DNA from: Cerasicoccus sp. TK19100
GTDB taxonomy: Bacteria; Verrucomicrobiota; Verrucomicrobiia; Opitutales; Cerasicoccaceae
NCBI RefSeq assembly: GCF_027257155.1
Contig: NZ_JAPWDU010000005.1
Location: 310,001-374,000, forward strand
DNA: 64,000 bases
Reading direction: 5' to 3'
In this document: positions 17,727 to 27,000 of the stretch, in pieces
How the letters are laid out: each line of letters begins with the position of its first letter
Numbering within the stretch: the stretch's first letter is position 1
Position numbers and translations under genes: made by a program
The notes under the pieces: model-generated
Databases searched by the model: none
What the model was told of the DNA's origin: nothing
What the model saw: only the letters and a program-made list of their open reading frames with translations

Positions 17727-19157
17727 ATGAAACCTCGCATCTTGTTTCTGCCCCACGGTAATTTGCAATACAGCCAGCTGGATCCGGCTCGTCGCCCATG
17801 GGTCATTGATCAATCCTACGAACCGCTTTTTGATCTCGTCGAGAAAACCGGTGCCAAGATCGGCTTTGAGGCCTCGGGTGAAACGCTCAAGGTGATGGCG
17901 GATACACGCCCCAAAGTGCTAGCCAAGCTGAAGGCGTTGATGGATGCAGGTCTGGTTGAGGGGGTGGGTTCGCCTTTCACTCATATCATGCTGGCCAACC
18001 TCCCGCCCGAGATCGGTTTGGGTAGCTTAAAGGACGGTCTCAATGCCTGGGAAAAATATACCGGTCACCGTCCTCGCCTTGGTTGGAATCCCGAGTGTAG
18101 CTGGGCTGACTTTTTGCCAGACATTTTTCAAGAGGCTGGTTTTGACTCTCTGGTCATGGACGGCGATTCGTTCTTCCTGGGCTTCCCTGAAATTCGTGAA
18201 GCGACCGGCTTAGACTACGACGTACGCGGACACAGCAACAAGAGCAAGCTGTTCCGCATTGAGGATTTCATCAAGGACAAGCCGCAGTATCAGCGCTACC
18301 TGACGAATGTTTCGCAAACATCCTCCGGTCTGAAGCTCCTGTTCCGCGTGGATTTCTTTGCCAACCCCATGCTTTGGTATCTGATGGGCGCGACCGAGGG
18401 CAACCGCACCGAGCCAGTCTCTTTGGATGAGATTACCGGTTTGTTGGGACGCTGGAAAGACCGTGCTGAAGCCACAGGCAGCTTCGTGATTCCTTATGCG
18501 GAAGATGCCGAATACATTGGCACGAGCGCTTACTTTTACGTGAAGCAGTTCGGGCATGCGCGTTTCTTTGAGCACGAGCCCGAAAGTGTTGACCGTTTTG
18601 CAAGTCTGCTGGAGACCGCTACTGCCTGCGGTTATGAGTTTGCGACACCGTCGGAGCTAATCGACCAGAGCGAAGTCATTCAGCTGGATGACAAGCACTT
18701 TAAGTCAATTGAGCGGGGCAGTGCCTGGCATGGTGGTACCGCGCGCGCTTGGTTGAACACGCCACAAGCTCGAATTCTTGACCCCGTTTGTCATGCCGTA
18801 TTCGAGGGCGTCGAGCGTTTGCGCGAGGCTGTTTCACACAACGAGGCTGCCGCAGAGTTTATTGAAAAGGCGCGCAAAGCCGTTACTTCGGCATTTGTGT
18901 CGGATTCGCGTTGGCCTCCCGCGCCAACTTCGCCTGGTCGTTTTAATGTTCGCGAAAGCATTGAAGACTTGAAGAAGGCCAACATCTATTTGGAAAAGGC
19001 CATGATTGCGGAAAGAATCGCAGATCAGCGTTCTCTTTATTCACCGAACATCATGCACACGCAAATCCTGTCCATTGAGGAAGAATTGATGGCGATGGAA
19101 TATTTCGGCGAAGTGCCTGAGGAGATCGCGAGCAAGGAACCGACCGCGGTTTCGTAA
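17727..19157 (+). CDS. GH57-like glycoside hydrolase
   Basis: 476 residues, no signal peptide. Weak but ordered resemblance to GH57: LPHGNLQYS at the N-terminus, GSPFTHIMLANLPPE as the second motif, LGWNPECSW with a candidate nucleophile at E123 as the third, and IPYAEDAEYIG with D260/E262 as the fourth. GH57 enzymes are retaining hydrolases or transferases of alpha-linked glycans with a (beta/alpha)7 barrel. The C-terminal part (about 330-476) is mostly helical, as in the family. Related deacetylase-like barrels are the alternative. The start has no Shine-Dalgarno. A terminator follows. Confidence 0.6.
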   Translation: MKPRILFLPHGNLQYSQLDPARRPWVIDQSYEPLFDLVEKTGAKIGFEASGETLKVMADTRPKVLAKLKALMDAGLVEGVGSPFTHIMLANLPPEIGLGSLKDGLNAWEKYTGHRPRLGWNPECSWADFLPDIFQEAGFDSLVMDGDSFFLGFPEIREATGLDYDVRGHSNKSKLFRIEDFIKDKPQYQRYLTNVSQTSSGLKLLFRVDFFANPMLWYLMGATEGNRTEPVSLDEITGLLGRWKDRAEATGSFVIPYAEDAEYIGTSAYFYVKQFGHARFFEHEPESVDRFASLLETATACGYEFATPSELIDQSEVIQLDDKHFKSIERGSAWHGGTARAWLNTPQARILDPVCHAVFEGVERLREAVSHNEAAAEFIEKARKAVTSAFVSDSRWPPAPTSPGRFNVRESIEDLKKANIYLEKAMIAERIADQRSLYSPNIMHTQILSIEEELMAMEYFGEVPEEIASKEPTAVS

Positions 19158-19173
19158 ATACTCATTTTGGGGG

Positions 19174-19229
19174 AACTCCGCAGTGGCTGGCTTTTCTTGT
19201 TAGAAGCTTGTCGCTGCGGGGTTATTTTT
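19174..19229 (+). terminator. Intrinsic terminator of the GH57-like gene
   Basis: AACTCCGCAG (19174-19183) pairs with CTGCGGGGTT (19214-19223) with one G-U pair, across a 30-base loop, followed by ATTTTTT. It overlaps the last codons of the convergent LacI gene. Confidence 0.6.
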
Positions 19230-20241
19230 TAGCCGGGCGCGTGGTTTTTCCTGGCTGCCATTGGCCGTCGACCAAGATTAGATTACCTTCGCTGCTGAGG
19301 TCCACATGATCGTTGTAATGCAGCTTGCCGGCAATGGTATCGGCGAGAACTTGGCCGAGTTCATCGTTCATGATCAGGCAGCTTTCGGTAGTGGAGCGCA
19401 CATCATCGACTTCGATGACGGCGTAATTTGCGTCTTTGGGGAAGCTTAAGCCCGCGTCGGAAAAGAATTTTAGGTCAATAATTCGGTGGGATAGCAGTCC
19501 GTCGGGGTGGTAAGTCTCGAACCACTTTTTAAAGCGCTCAGTCGATTCACCCATAGAGTAAAAGTAGGGCGGTATTTCTGCGGTGCAACCTTCGTCCTGG
19601 TGGTGGTTCATGAGGTAGGCACCGACAATGTTTTTCTTCACGCGTATGGGGAGGTCGTCGTAGCAAATAAGGCCGATGCGCGAAGCTCCTGCGATGCGCA
19701 GGCGCTCGAAAGCTTCGTCAGTTGCGCTAAAGTGATTCATGCTAACGCGATCGATCGATGGGTGTATTTCGTTTCGCTCGGCGGAAACAACCACGAACTC
19801 ATTCCAGGGAAAATTTTCCAAGCGCGAACCCCAGTCACCCCAGGCAAGAACGATGCCGCGAATGCCCTGATCATGCAGGGTAGGGGCCAGCTTGTCCGCG
19901 CTCAATTGGCAGTCATTGAGATGAAACTCCTTGAGCACATAGCCATACTGGCCGAGGCGCTGCCGCAGGATTTCCAAGTGCGGCTTGAAGAGGATGCTGC
20001 GTCGTGAGGTGGCAGGGTTACTGTAGAGAACTGCCACGGTTTGCTGAATCGGCTTGGCCCCAACGCCTTGCCGGTAGGCAACCAGCGAGGCGCTCAGCGG
20101 GTTGTTGCGGTAGCCAAGCTCCTGGGCTTTTTGTTGAATGCGCTTGCGCACCGTTTCGGTGATACGCGGATCATCGCGGAGGGCGTAGGAAACTGTGGCG
20201 GTGCTTACACCACAGTGTTCGGCCAGCGTTTTCATATTCAT
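19222..20241 (-). CDS. LacI family transcriptional regulator (downstream member of a tandem pair)
   Basis: 339 residues. The N-terminal helix-turn-helix reads MKTLAEHCGVSTATVSYALRDDPR, followed by a hinge helix (NPLSASLVAYRQ) and a periplasmic-binding-protein-like effector domain. The ATG overlaps the stop of the upstream LacI gene by four bases (ATGA), indicating translational coupling. The two proteins are clear paralogues: AEHCGVSTATVSYALR, FPWNEFAVIS/VVS, DKVSMNHF versus DRVSMNHF, and SHRIIDL are shared. Located inside the catabolic cluster, so local repression is likely. Confidence 0.92.
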   Translation of the reverse strand: MNMKTLAEHCGVSTATVSYALRDDPRITETVRKRIQQKAQELGYRNNPLSASLVAYRQGVGAKPIQQTVAVLYSNPATSRRSILFKPHLEILRQRLGQYGYVLKEFHLNDCQLSADKLAPTLHDQGIRGIVLAWGDWGSRLENFPWNEFVVVSAERNEIHPSIDRVSMNHFSATDEAFERLRIAGASRIGLICYDDLPIRVKKNIVGAYLMNHHQDEGCTAEIPPYFYSMGESTERFKKWFETYHPDGLLSHRIIDLKFFSDAGLSFPKDANYAVIEVDDVRSTTESCLIMNDELGQVLADTIAGKLHYNDHVDLSSEGNLILVDGQWQPGKTTRPAKK

Positions 20242-21269
20242 TGCCGACCTCCTTTTCGGCAGGTGGAGCCTTCGTGCAGGACACCGTTAACGAAAGTCAG
20301 CTTACCGTTTGAGCGCGTAGCGTTGATTTCCTCGTTCCGGATTTTACGCGCCAGTGAAACGGCAATGGTGCGTCCCATTTCGGCACCCGAATAAACCCCT
20401 GAGAAATCCACTGAGCTTTCTTCATCAATCTCCAGAATGACGAGGCCGGTTTCATCGGGGATGTTTATTCCGGCACGCGCAAAGTAGTTTAAATCGATGA
20501 TACGATGGCTGATGATGAGATCGGGCTTCAGCCGCTCATACCACTGTTTGAGGCGGTCGGGTTCTTCGCCCAAATGATAGCGAAACGGCTCAATTCCTAC
20601 CAGACTTGGGCGTTCGTAAAGATTGGCATAGTAGGCACCCAGGATGTGCTTGACGGTGTTGTTGGGGCAGTCGTCGTGCAGTATCATCCCATAGCGCTTA
20701 TATGATGAGCCTTCTAGGTGTTGGAAAATATCATCCAGCGCATGGAAGTGGTTCATGCTTACTTTATCAATGCTTGAGGCTAGATCTGTGCGCTCTGTGG
20801 AGATCACGGCAAACTCATTCCAGGGAAAGCGTTTCATGCTTTCGGGCCATTGGCCCCAGCCGAGCAGGATGCCTTTCATGCCCCGGGTGCGCAGGATTTG
20901 GGCAAGCCTCTCGGGGCGGTAGCGGTCATGATCGATGTGGAAATCTGTGACCAGGCAGCCGAGTTCGCTCATGCGTTTTTTGAAATGCCGGGAGTGATAC
21001 TCGAACAGTTTACTGGGGCGAGAGTCCTTCGCGTTGGGGTGAACAATGGCGACAGACGACGTAAGCGGGACGTTGCCGCGCGTGCTGCGACGAGATGCCA
21101 GCGAAGCCAGCCCCGGGTCCGGCTGATAGCCGAGATCTTTGGCGACCGCTAGAATGCGGTTGCGCGTTGCCATTGGGATTCGCGAGCTGTTGCGGAGGGC
21201 GTAAGATACCGTAGCGGTGCTTACACCGCAGTGTTCGGCGATACTTTTTTGCGTCACGCGAGGGCCCAT
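20238..21269 (-). CDS. LacI family transcriptional regulator (upstream member of a tandem pair)
   Basis: 343 residues, with the helix-turn-helix QKSIAEHCGVSTATVSYALR at about 8-27 and a sugar-binding-type effector domain. It shares blocks with its neighbour at 19222 over the full length, so they arose by duplication. The recognition helices are nearly the same (VSTATVSYALR), which suggests similar operator sequences but different effectors. The ATG at 21269 is unambiguous. It is the first gene of a two-gene operon. Confidence 0.92.
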   Translation of the reverse strand: MGPRVTQKSIAEHCGVSTATVSYALRNSSRIPMATRNRILAVAKDLGYQPDPGLASLASRRSTRGNVPLTSSVAIVHPNAKDSRPSKLFEYHSRHFKKRMSELGCLVTDFHIDHDRYRPERLAQILRTRGMKGILLGWGQWPESMKRFPWNEFAVISTERTDLASSIDKVSMNHFHALDDIFQHLEGSSYKRYGMILHDDCPNNTVKHILGAYYANLYERPSLVGIEPFRYHLGEEPDRLKQWYERLKPDLIISHRIIDLNYFARAGINIPDETGLVILEIDEESSVDFSGVYSGAEMGRTIAVSLARKIRNEEINATRSNGKLTFVNGVLHEGSTCRKGGRQ

Positions 21270-21674
21270 GGGGATGATACGGTTAATCGGCTTATAAAGC
21301 GGTTGAGATAAGGATAGTTAGCTTTGTCGTTGGTTCACGAGTGCCGCGTTAGAAACTCGTCTCTGCTACAGGTCCGCGGTGTTCAGGGCTGCATCGCGGG
21401 CTGCAACTGGGGGGGGATTGGGGGATGTCAGTTGAATCGAGGGAGGGGGTTACAACGAAAGAAATAAGCTAGGGTAGTGTTGGCAGTTGATCGAAAACGT
21501 GGTTGTTTAACGTATTCAATACACTCGGTCAAAGCTTTTGGGGCGTATTGGCAACTTAGTAGTTTAATAGATTAACAGCGCCGATGCTCGGTGGGAGGCG
21601 GTGATTGCGTAAAATTATTAATTTCTAGAAAATACCACCGTGATACCTTTGTGGTATCCAAATATTCCCGTTGT
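21270..21674. other. Divergent intergenic region of about 400 bases
   Basis: Separates the LacI pair from the beta-helix gene. It holds the third TTTAATAGATTAA element and a G-rich stretch (around 21406-21425) but no recognisable gene. A GTG-initiated extension of the beta-helix frame from 21591 is possible but would put 28 charged residues before the signal peptide, so it is treated as leader. Confidence 0.5.
21562..21579. promoter_or_regulatory. TTTAATAGATTAA element, copy 3
   Basis: GTTTAATAGATTAACAGC, about 95 bases before the ATG at 21675. It is identical over 18 bases to the copy at 11730. Confidence 0.6.
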
Positions 21675-23855
21675 ATGAAAACCCGATCTCTTAACTTTTT
21701 ATTGCTCCTGGCGTGCTTTGCTTGGTCAGGGCTTAGCGCGGATAACCTTATCAAGAATAGTGACTACTCTCAATGGCAAGAGGATAAGAAACCCGCCGAT
21801 TGGACGATACGTTCTAAGCAAACAATTACCAAAGCGGCCGGCGAAGGCGGACTGAAGGTAGAGGTGATCAAAGCGGAACGGGGCTTTGGCGAGATTTTGC
21901 AGCGCATCGATGTCCAGAAAAATACCCGCTATCAACTGACTGGCGAAATCAAGGCAAGCACCGGAAATCTGGCATTTCTTCAAATTAAACGATACGCCAA
22001 TGGGCGCGAAATGGACCGCAATAGCACCTCGCGCAACAAGACCACCGATTGGGAAAGCGTTGAAAAGATTTTTAACTCCGATGGTGCCGAGTATGTGGAA
22101 ATCCTATTGCGCTGGCAGCAAAAGGAAGAATTTGTCGGCGAGAGTGCCACTTTTAACGATATTTCGCTAAAAGTCCTGCCGCCCTATTCATATAAAGGGG
22201 AGGAGGTCGCTCCGTATGCCGTGCCGACCTTTGAATCTGTTGGATTGTATTGGAAGCCAAATGGCGGTGCTGCTGACCGCACCGTTTCCGTAGCATACCG
22301 CAAGCAGGGGGCCAGCGAGTGGCGCGAGGCCTTGCCGCTTTGGTTTGATGCTACCGAACACATAAAGCAGGCTGCCATCCACCAAGGGGAGTATCGCGGC
22401 AGCATCGTTTATCTCGAGCCAGGGACGAAGTATGAAGCGCGGCTTCAGTTGGAAGACGGTCCAGAGCGGATCGTTCCGTTCGCAACGTGGTCTGACGATT
22501 TTAAAATTGCGCGTACCGTCAAGGCACCGGCTAATCAGGACGGCACGTATATAATCACCGAAGGCGGCAGCGCAGAAGAAGGTTACGTATTATATGAACC
22601 GGCTGAAAAAGGTGCCGTCTGGGACGTCAAAGGGGACTTTCGTTCCAACATGGAGGTCAACGCATCGTGGGTGATTGTTCGCGGCTTCACGCTGAAAGGT
22701 GGTGCGACCCATGGCATCATGCTTGGTGACGTCAACAACGTCGTGATCGAAGACTGCGACATCAGTGGCTGGGGTGATCAGTATGATAGCGGACAGGCCA
22801 AGAATTTATGTTCGGCCATTTACAGTCAGTCTGAGCAATTGGAGCGAATCGTTATTCAGAATTGTGAACTGCACCACCCGCGGACAGACAGCAATTCATG
22901 GGCAGAGAAGCGCCCTGGCACCAATAGCAAACACCCGGAAGGACCACAGGGCATCACCTTCAAAAAGGGGAAGGGGCAGTTCGTGATCCGGTTTAATCGA
23001 ATCTACTCCGATATTGACCACATGTTTAACGATGGCATGGGCGAGACGGCAAATTTCGGCTATGGCGGCTTCCCGAATCGCGATAGCGACATTCACGACA
23101 ACTTTGTTTCCCATTGTTGGGACGACGCGTTGGAGATCGAGGGCGCAGATATGAATGTGCGTGTTTGGAGTAACTACATGGACATGACTTATGGCGCTAT
23201 TGGTGCGGCCTCGCCTTCGCTGGGGCCGCTCTATCTATTCCGCAACGTTTACGCCGAGTCGCGTAAGCACTCGGGAACGAGCCAAAACGATCTGCGCGGA
23301 CACTACCTGGTGAAGTTGGGTAACGAGCGAGAGCAATTTACTCGCGGAAAAATGTATATTTTCCACAATACAGCCCTGCAGCCACCGCCATTCGAAGGTA
23401 GCACGGAACCCGCTAGTGGCGCTCAGTCGGGGATAGTTTTTACCTCTAAATCAAAGCTCCAGGAAAACATCACCAGCCGAAATAATGTCCTGCAGATGCG
23501 AAGTGAACGTGATTGGGCGATTGCTGACCGCCAACGGACCTACAGCAATGACTTTGATTACGACATGTTTGATGGCCGCCTGGAAACCCGGGAGGGCGCT
23601 CAAGTGAACGGTGTTCAAGCTTCACCTATTTATGAGCGCGCACCGGATGGTCGCCTTTGGCTTGCGCCTGGAACGCCCGGGCATGATGCCGGTGAACGGA
23701 TCCCGAATTTCAATGACTATTACACCGGCGATGCGCCAGACATGGGTGCCGTCGAAACGAATAGCAAGCTTCCGAAGCCCAAGCACTGGCCGAAGTTTCC
23801 GGAAAATTATAATCCAGCCAGCGCTTCCGAACCAGCGCCCAGCGAACAAGGGTGA
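21675..23855 (+). CDS. Secreted right-handed beta-helix protein, candidate polysaccharide lyase or hydrolase
   Basis: 726 residues from the ATG at 21675, which opens a clean signal peptide (MKTRSLNFLLLLACFAWSGLSA). A carbohydrate-binding-module-like beta-sandwich follows at about 25-165 (NLIKNSDYSQW, DWTIRSKQ, IDVQKNTRYQLTGEI). A fibronectin-like linker leads to a parallel beta-helix at about 290-640, with repeats such as WVIVRGFTLKGGATHGIMLGD and NVVIEDCDISGWG. Such folds are common in polysaccharide lyases and some hydrolases; I cannot assign a family. A TTTAATAGATTAA element upstream places it with the GH2 and GH57-like genes. The last residues are Pro/Ser/Glu-rich. Confidence 0.75.
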   Translation: MKTRSLNFLLLLACFAWSGLSADNLIKNSDYSQWQEDKKPADWTIRSKQTITKAAGEGGLKVEVIKAERGFGEILQRIDVQKNTRYQLTGEIKASTGNLAFLQIKRYANGREMDRNSTSRNKTTDWESVEKIFNSDGAEYVEILLRWQQKEEFVGESATFNDISLKVLPPYSYKGEEVAPYAVPTFESVGLYWKPNGGAADRTVSVAYRKQGASEWREALPLWFDATEHIKQAAIHQGEYRGSIVYLEPGTKYEARLQLEDGPERIVPFATWSDDFKIARTVKAPANQDGTYIITEGGSAEEGYVLYEPAEKGAVWDVKGDFRSNMEVNASWVIVRGFTLKGGATHGIMLGDVNNVVIEDCDISGWGDQYDSGQAKNLCSAIYSQSEQLERIVIQNCELHHPRTDSNSWAEKRPGTNSKHPEGPQGITFKKGKGQFVIRFNRIYSDIDHMFNDGMGETANFGYGGFPNRDSDIHDNFVSHCWDDALEIEGADMNVRVWSNYMDMTYGAIGAASPSLGPLYLFRNVYAESRKHSGTSQNDLRGHYLVKLGNEREQFTRGKMYIFHNTALQPPPFEGSTEPASGAQSGIVFTSKSKLQENITSRNNVLQMRSERDWAIADRQRTYSNDFDYDMFDGRLETREGAQVNGVQASPIYERAPDGRLWLAPGTPGHDAGERIPNFNDYYTGDAPDMGAVETNSKLPKPKHWPKFPENYNPASASEPAPSEQG

Positions 23856-24007
23856 GGCCAGCGGAGATGTTTGCACTATCGCATTATTTAGGAGCGTTTC
23901 TGGGGGCAGCTTTGTACTTTAAACAGTATCTTCAAATTCGATTCAGTACTATGGTTCGCTAAAAAAGAGCCGTTTAAGTAAATGTCCCTTTGGGAGCTCG
24001 TATCTTT

Positions 24008-27000
24008 ATGTCCCCGCTCAGCCCAACTCCAGCAAGCCGCAATGGCGACGCGTTTGTATTGAAAAGCCGTCGTCGTTCTGGTTTTGCGCTGGTGATTGCG
24101 TTGAGTCTGATGGGGTTCATGTTCCTGCTTATTCTGGGGCTGGCTACAATGACGCAAATTGAGCTCGCCTCTACATCGAACGAATCAGATCAAAACCGTG
24201 CCAGGCAAAATGCCTATCTGGGGCTGATGATGGCGATAGGCGAACTAAAGCGTATTGCCGGACCGGATGCCCGTGTCACTGCCCGTGCTGACATCTTGAC
24301 CGGAGAGAATGGGTTTGATGAGGATACGATGGCGAACCCTTATTGGCTCGGGGTGTGGAATAGCCAGTTGGAGAATTGGGATACACTGAATGCGGCAGAG
24401 CGCGCCTCGCTCGCCTATTGGGTTGTCAGTGGCAATGAAAACCTGAATCCAACCGATGCCGATTACCTTTCACCACTTGCTTCGGTTGGCGAGGATTGGG
24501 TTACCATTGCGTCTGCATCCGACGAATACGAGGTGCCAGCTGTCAGCGTGAAAATGACGGATGTTGTAACCGATGGGGTGCAGTCGGGCGGCTACGCATT
24601 CTGGGTAACGGGTGACAATTCGAAAGCGCTTGTCAGTATCGCTGACCGCAATGCCGCCAGTAGTGATGTTGATGAGTTAAACCGCTCTTTTCAGGTATCG
24701 CAGCGCAGCGCAGTGGAATATGTTGATGGGCTGGATCAGTTTCCGGTCAATGATACTTCCCTGCCGATGGTATTTGACCAAAGTATTCGCACACCCGATT
24801 GGGTTTCCGATGGTGTCTCAGATATCGATAGCTTGAGGCGCGCACGTTTGCATGATTTGACGACTTACTCGAAGGGTCTCCTTGTTGACGTGAAGGATGG
24901 CGCTCTGAAACGGGACTTAACGAAGGCATTCGAGGTGGATGCCGCATTTTCAGCCATGTTTTCTGAAAGCGTAATCGGCGATGATAGCGCGGCTGATCCT
25001 TTGACTGCCGAGCCCTATTTTTTCGTCAATGACCCTTTGATTAAAAGCGGTGGTCCCAACTGGGGCATCCTGCGGGATTATTATCAACACTATCGTCCCT
25101 CATCCAACGGTCGTGATAGCAACGAGACGATCCACTTAAGTGCCAAGGAAATGAATTCTGAAGGCCGCGAGGTGGACAAATACACGCCTCATCGGGCGAC
25201 TCATGGCTACAAGCCGACATCGCCTCGGAACAGCAGCTTGATGCCCTATGAATCTGAGTACGATCCTGTTTCTCCAGGGGCAGGTCTCGACCTGTATCAA
25301 GAGAGCAGCTGGGCTTTGCCGGTGATTTCTCAGATACGGATTTCCCATGCGCTCAGCACTCGCACCAAGAACGGACACGTCGTGCCCGCTCTCAGACTCA
25401 TGCCGGTTATTTCATTGTACAATCCATATAACTCGAAGTTAAGAGCGCCGAATTTGGGTATGGTTTGGACGCTGAATCCAAAGATAACCTTAACCTTTCC
25501 ACTGACGGACGAAGAAACGGGTGCGATTACCAATGAGTCAGTCGCGTTTTATCAGGCTGAAGTTTACCAAGAGGATAATCGTGGGCGATACAGCTCGCGT
25601 TTTAAGGAAGAAAACTTCCAGCCAGGGGATACGGTTCATTTTGCATTTATCGGGAATGACGAAGCGGTTGACCGGAAAAAAGAAGAGGATGGGAAAATCA
25701 AGGATAATAACGAAAGTAACCAGCTCTCACAAAAATGGCCTGCCGTTGGTTCCATTGAATTTGTTCTGAATAATAAGGACGAGGATGGTAATGTAAAAGA
25801 GTTCGGTGGTCCGCCGATTGCCAATGAAACCGGGGCAATTTCTATTGAAGAAGCGGAAGAGGAGTTATCGCCCGGTGTATTGGCAGACTATGGGGTTGGA
25901 GCTCATCCGCAGTGGGGGTTATCGCGGGAAGAGCGCGACATCCTTGACCGGGCATTGGCGCAGGATGCTCCCACCAGTATCAGTATTGATTACGAAGAAT
26001 TTGGTGAGCTGTTTTTCTTTTTCAACGCCTTCAACAATGACCAGGTCATTCAGAAAATCCAAGACCTATGGGCACCGGGTAGCGGCGATCAGCCGTCCAG
26101 TTTTGCAAGTGCTTATTCCTCATTTACGGCCGCAACATATCAGGATAGTTTTGAAACGATTGCCGTTGCGCTGAGAACCAGTGACCCGCTCAATGGAGCG
26201 TCTCCCACTGACTCAATCCGCAATCTGATTGACGCAAACATTCGGGCCATTCACAGCAAAATTGACTGGGATGGAGAAAGCGGTCGCTCCGAATACATCA
26301 GCCTATATTACACGGGGGCGTTAGGCGGAAATCAGGCAGAGCCGGAGACCTTCACGGACTCCAACGACCGGCAACTCGGCTTTTGGGGCAACAGTATCAG
26401 CAGTGCCGAAGGGCAAACGAATGTGATTTTATTCGAACGCCCTCGCCAGCCACTGCTTTCGCTCGGGCAACTGCAACACGCGAATATGAGCCGATATCAT
26501 TTCGATCCGACTTACATGGTCGGTAATTCCTATGCGAGCCTACGCATACCCTTGGACGACACAAGGGTTGAAGGTTTCGGTGATGCTACCGGGCTGAAGC
26601 ACTTCGATTTCTCTTACTTGGTGAATGAGCGGCTGTGGGATGGGTTCTTCTTCTCCTCGCTTGATATTCCCGCCGGTGAGACTGATCGTGAGGACATACA
26701 AGCGCTGCTTGCGAGTGGTGGGCTAGGTTTGGACGATGTTGTAAAAAACCCGCGCATGGAGTTTATTCCGTCCAGTAAAACGGATGGCGAACGGTATGCA
26801 GAGTTTGTGGAAGTCAGTGAAGATGAGGAAGAGCGTGCACTAACCGGCTATTCGACTGCTGCGGAAATGTGGGTTAATGGTGCGTTCAACGTTAACTCGA
26901 CATCGGTTGAAGCCTGGAAGGCGATACTCGCAAGCGTATCCGAATTGCGTGTTCCGATTTATGATCCAACGGGCAGTAGTAGTATCGTGACAGAAAAGGA

